From assembly GCA_002500925.1 (NCBI GenBank), contig DLTN01000011.1, positions 1,339-29,285 of the forward strand: 27,947 nucleotides of DNA, in the 5' to 3' direction. Source of the stretch: Gemmatimonadales bacterium UBA7835 (GTDB taxonomy: Bacteria; Gemmatimonadota; Gemmatimonadetes; Longimicrobiales; Gaopeijiaceae). Of this stretch, positions 25,816-27,947 are shown in pieces (the stretch's first letter is position 1; the number at the start of each line of letters is the position of its first letter). A model generated the notes under the pieces. The model was given only the letters and a program-made list of their open reading frames with translations. It was not told the DNA's origin and searched no databases. A program made the position numbers and the translations under genes.

Positions 25816-26622
25816 TCACCACGCCCGCCCAACCAAAGCAGTGCGACGAAGCAGACCTTCCTGAACAGCCGTTAGCATGTTAGCGCGCTTCTCGCGTTCC
25901 GTATCGACCATCTCGTGCCCCTCCGCCCGCCTCAGTTCTGCGTCATTCTGATCTAGCGCATTAAGGCGGTCCAGAAGGGACACTCGAAAGTCCTCGGTCA
26001 GATCGCGCTCTATGACCACCTCAAAGCCAGACTGGGCAACCAAATCTCGTAGAGGGCCTCCGGTACCCAAATCCTCCGGGCCCAGCTCGGTTGCTTGAGC
26101 TCTCTCCGCTGCACCCAGCCCTTCTGCTATCTCAATAGTTACAACTACTAGTCTCCCATCTCTTTTAAGTACACGACGACATTCCCTCAGCACGGAGAGT
26201 TCCTCTAACACTCAACAGAGCACATCGGCCTGGCAAACAGCTGAGAAATGGGCATCGCCTATGGGTAATACCCGACCATCTCCACAGACTTGAAGCACAC
26301 GCGGACCTAATGTCTCGCAAAGATCTTTGGCCCCCTGCCGCAGGGCCTCAAGCGGAACGTCGACTGAAACCAGCCTCGCGCCCGTCTCTTTCGCAATCAA
26401 AGAACCGGGCCAGCCTCTTCCGGCTCCAATATCCAAGAGAAGATCATCGTCACTGATTGCGGCTACAGAAGCCATCCACTCAGCCTGCTCAATCGTCGTC
26501 CATCCGTTAGGAATCAACCCACCAATCTCACTGCGAAAAGCGAAGCCGGCTTTAGTCCGAAACCGTAGATACCTATCCTCATACGAATGGATCGTGGTGC
26601 GCTGTTGGGCTAGGTCGTTCAT
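25816..26622 (-). CDS. Class I SAM-dependent methyltransferase interrupted by one in-frame TGA (selenoprotein candidate or pseudogene)
   Basis: Two adjacent stretches in the same frame (26622-26212 and 26211-25816) together make a 268-codon methyltransferase. The first half has the SAM site LLLDIGAGRGWPGSLIA and VSVDVPLEALRQGA and ends QADVLC followed by TGA (26214-26212). The second begins VLEELSVLRECRRVLKRDGR, the post-motif part that always follows in this fold. The frame stays open for 131 codons after the TGA, and the base composition looks alike on both sides. Relatives often show DVLCC at this point (from memory), so TGA falls where a Cys is expected. A hairpin follows at a suitable distance. 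The ATG at 26622 overlaps a possible 54-residue gene's stop. Selenocysteine insertion, a fresh nonsense mutation, or a sequencing error remain possible; methyl acceptor unknown. Confidence 0.75.
26184..26214 (-). promoter_or_regulatory. In-frame TGA with SECIS-like hairpin
   Basis: On the minus strand the TGA (26214-26212) is followed after 12 bases by CTCTC (26199-26195), a six-base loop CGTGCT, and GAGGG (26188-26184). This makes five pairs, one of them a G-U. The apical loop starts 17 bases after the TGA and has G as its second base. Both features fit the loose rules for bacterial SECIS elements (loop 16-37 bases downstream, G in the first two loop positions). Short hairpins like this also arise by chance, and a competing AGAG/CTCT hairpin overlaps it. 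Confidence 0.35.
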
Positions 26623-26783
26623 CCTTCACGTCGGGCAAAGCGAGAGGCGGAGTGAGGACTAACGTATCCTCTCATCTCGCTCGCAACGAGCCACCACAAT
26701 CCCCTTGGCGTCACACTCACGCCTTTATGCTCTTCACTGAACATCCGAGAAGACGCTTCTATCTCGACATCTCCTCGACTCAT
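26619..26783 (-). CDS. Possible 54-residue protein between ABC-F and methyltransferase genes
   Basis: A short frame from an ATG at 26783 to a TGA at 26621-26619 that overlaps the methyltransferase start (ATGA). It is in the same frame as the ABC-F gene, starting just after its TGA. The sequence (for example RGLWWLVASEMRGYVSPHS) is not recognised and the ribosome site is weak. The overlap with the next start is the only real support; it may be spacer. Confidence 0.25.
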   Translation of the reverse strand: MSRGDVEIEASSRMFSEEHKGVSVTPRGLWWLVASEMRGYVSPHSASRFARREG

Positions 26784-26801
26784 TTCTTTATGTGCCAGCA
26801 A

Positions 26802-27947
26802 TCAGACCAAACTCGACAACACTTCAAGCTGAGACTCGACCTCACCCCATCTTTGAAGATCAGCCTTGAGAGAGTCATCCGTTTCTGCACGCTCTTGCTC
26901 TAGAAGCGTCACTTGATCGGGTGGAGTTCGCTCATAGAAACCATCTTCACAGAACGACGCATCAATCGAGTCGAGTCGAGCCTCGTGTACTTCGATGGCC
27001 TCGGTAATTTCTTCGAGCTCACGCTGCAGTCTCTTGATCTCCTTCGTAACATCGTGCGGGGATAAAGCACTGCTGCGTGTCCCATCACCTCCTCTGTCAC
27101 TAGCCTTTCCCTCGCGTCCTTTTCGCCGTTTTTCGCGCCGAGCCTTCAGAAGGACTGTGTCGGCATCGAGATGGTCATCCCCCGACGCATGAACGTAATC
27201 CTCATAAGTGCCCAAGTAATCAGTCACTTCACCCGGCCTGATCTCAACGACTCGAGTTGCAAGCTGACTCACAAACCAGCGGTCATGAGATACAAATATT
27301 AGCGTACCATCGAAGGAGCGTAACGCCGCTATAAGCGCTTCGATCGACTCTAGATCCAAATGATTTGTTGGCTCATCAAGCACTAGAACGTTCGGGTTAT
27401 CTAAGCCAAGACGAGCAAAAACAAGCCGAGCTGCTTCACCGCCCGACAGCGCGCTGACCTTCTTCTTGCCCTCATCCCCGGTGAAAAGCATCAGCCCCAT
27501 CTGCCCGCGAACAAAACCCCGATCTTTACTGGGGCAGAAACGCCACAACCATGCTTCGGTCGACTCGTCGCTACCCGTGAACTCGTTCTTATTGTCCTGC
27601 GCGAAGTAACCGGGATGGGTTTCATACCCCCATGATACCTCACCCGCATCTGCCTGAAGTTCTCCCATCAGGATCTTCAGCAACGTTGACTTCCCAATGC
27701 CATTAGGGCCCATGATCGCGAGTCGGTCGCCTCTGTTGACTGCGAGATTCACACCGTGGAGGACCTCATTTTCCCCGAACGCCTTGTGAATGTTTTGAAC
27801 CGTCAGGACCTCCTTACCACTCGGCCTGCGCTGCTCAAACCGGAAGGTCGGATAACGACGCGAGCTCCCAGGAAGAACACCCAGTTCCGCGGCCTTCTTC
27901 TCAATAAACCTCAGCTTACTCTGCGCCTGGCGAGCCTTGCTAGCCTT
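26802..27947 (-). CDS. ABC-F family ATPase, C-terminal part (5' end beyond window)
   Basis: 381 residues visible, open to the window edge, so the first nucleotide-binding domain is missing. The visible part starts in the inter-domain linker (KARQAQSKLRFIEKKAAELG). The second domain follows, with Walker A GPNGIGKSTLLK, signature LSGGEAARLVFARL, Walker B VLVLDEPTNHLD and the SHDRWF switch. A basic segment (KARREKRRKGREGK) and a coiled coil (KEIKRLQRELEEITEAIEVHEARL) make up the C-terminus, as in Uup/YbiT-like members. ABC-F proteins lack membrane domains and act on ribosomes, in translation control or antibiotic protection. An internal GTG at 27752 is not the start, since the frame runs on upstream with linker sequence. 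Confidence 0.93.
   Translation of the reverse strand, partial: KASKARQAQSKLRFIEKKAAELGVLPGSSRRYPTFRFEQRRPSGKEVLTVQNIHKAFGENEVLHGVNLAVNRGDRLAIMGPNGIGKSTLLKILMGELQADAGEVSWGYETHPGYFAQDNKNEFTGSDESTEAWLWRFCPSKDRGFVRGQMGLMLFTGDEGKKKVSALSGGEAARLVFARLGLDNPNVLVLDEPTNHLDLESIEALIAALRSFDGTLIFVSHDRWFVSQLATRVVEIRPGEVTDYLGTYEDYVHASGDDHLDADTVLLKARREKRRKGREGKASDRGGDGTRSSALSPHDVTKEIKRLQRELEEITEAIEVHEARLDSIDASFCEDGFYERTPPDQVTLLEQERAETDDSLKADLQRWGEVESQLEVLSSLV

Noticed and set aside
26196..26206. AGAG-GAA-CTCT hairpin as the SECIS element
   Set aside because: Its loop lies only nine bases after the TGA, too close for a bacterial SECIS; it is noted only as a competitor of the larger hairpin.
25816..26804. TGA reassigned as a sense codon in this organism
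   Set aside because: Many genes here (for example proB, the symporter, the galactokinase-like and TorD-type genes) end normally at TGA, so general recoding is excluded.
1..27947. Mobile elements, CRISPR arrays, tRNA or rRNA genes
   Set aside because: No transposase, integrase, regularly spaced repeats, clover-leaf or rRNA-like sequence was seen in the short intergenic gaps.

Overview
The window looks like a bacterial chromosome segment of moderate GC with dense gene packing. Many starts overlap the preceding stop by 1-4 bases (ATGA, GTGA, TGATG). Twin-arginine (Tat) signals, periplasmic cytochromes, molybdoenzymes and a Na+ symporter suggest an aerobic or facultative Gram-negative, probably aquatic. 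An uncultured marine lineage such as Gemmatimonadota is my guess, but nothing here proves taxonomy. No rRNA, tRNA, CRISPR array, integrase or insertion sequence was seen, and no gap between genes exceeds 300 bases.

Layout. 1-2323 (minus): proB-proA, proline biosynthesis; proA runs off the left edge. 2468-5171 (plus): a sugar-type nucleotidyltransferase and an SSF Na+/solute symporter. 5195-10172 (minus): a GH109-like secreted glycosidase, a galactokinase-family sugar kinase, a diheme cytochrome c and a NorB-like heme-copper family protein with an unusual active site. 10338-11693 (plus): a secreted beta-lactamase-fold serine hydrolase. 11725-18987 (minus): a small membrane protein, a SulP anion transporter, a TorD-type chaperone, a cytoplasmic Mo-bisMGD oxidoreductase and an FeS/NrfD fusion; this set best fits a SoeABC-like sulfite dehydrogenase with sulfate/sulfite transport. 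19063-24429 (minus): a Tat-exported xanthine-dehydrogenase-family enzyme (2Fe-2S, Mo and FAD subunits) with its own membrane cytochrome b and a small unknown protein. 24548-25693 (minus): a D-amino-acid-oxidase-family protein that appears circularly permuted and lipid-anchored. 25816-26622 (minus): a SAM methyltransferase whose frame is broken by one in-frame TGA. 26802-27947 (minus): the C-terminal half of an ABC-F ATPase.

How the genes fit together (inference): the glycosidase, symporter, kinase and nucleotidyltransferase would form a route for releasing, importing and activating an (N-acetyl)galactose-type sugar. The Mo enzyme, NrfD fusion and periplasmic Xdh complex would feed electrons to the quinone pool.

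The observations most worth checking are the TGA-interrupted methyltransferase with a SECIS-like hairpin, the permuted oxidase, and the NorB homologue lacking a metal-B histidine and carrying Met in place of a low-spin heme histidine.
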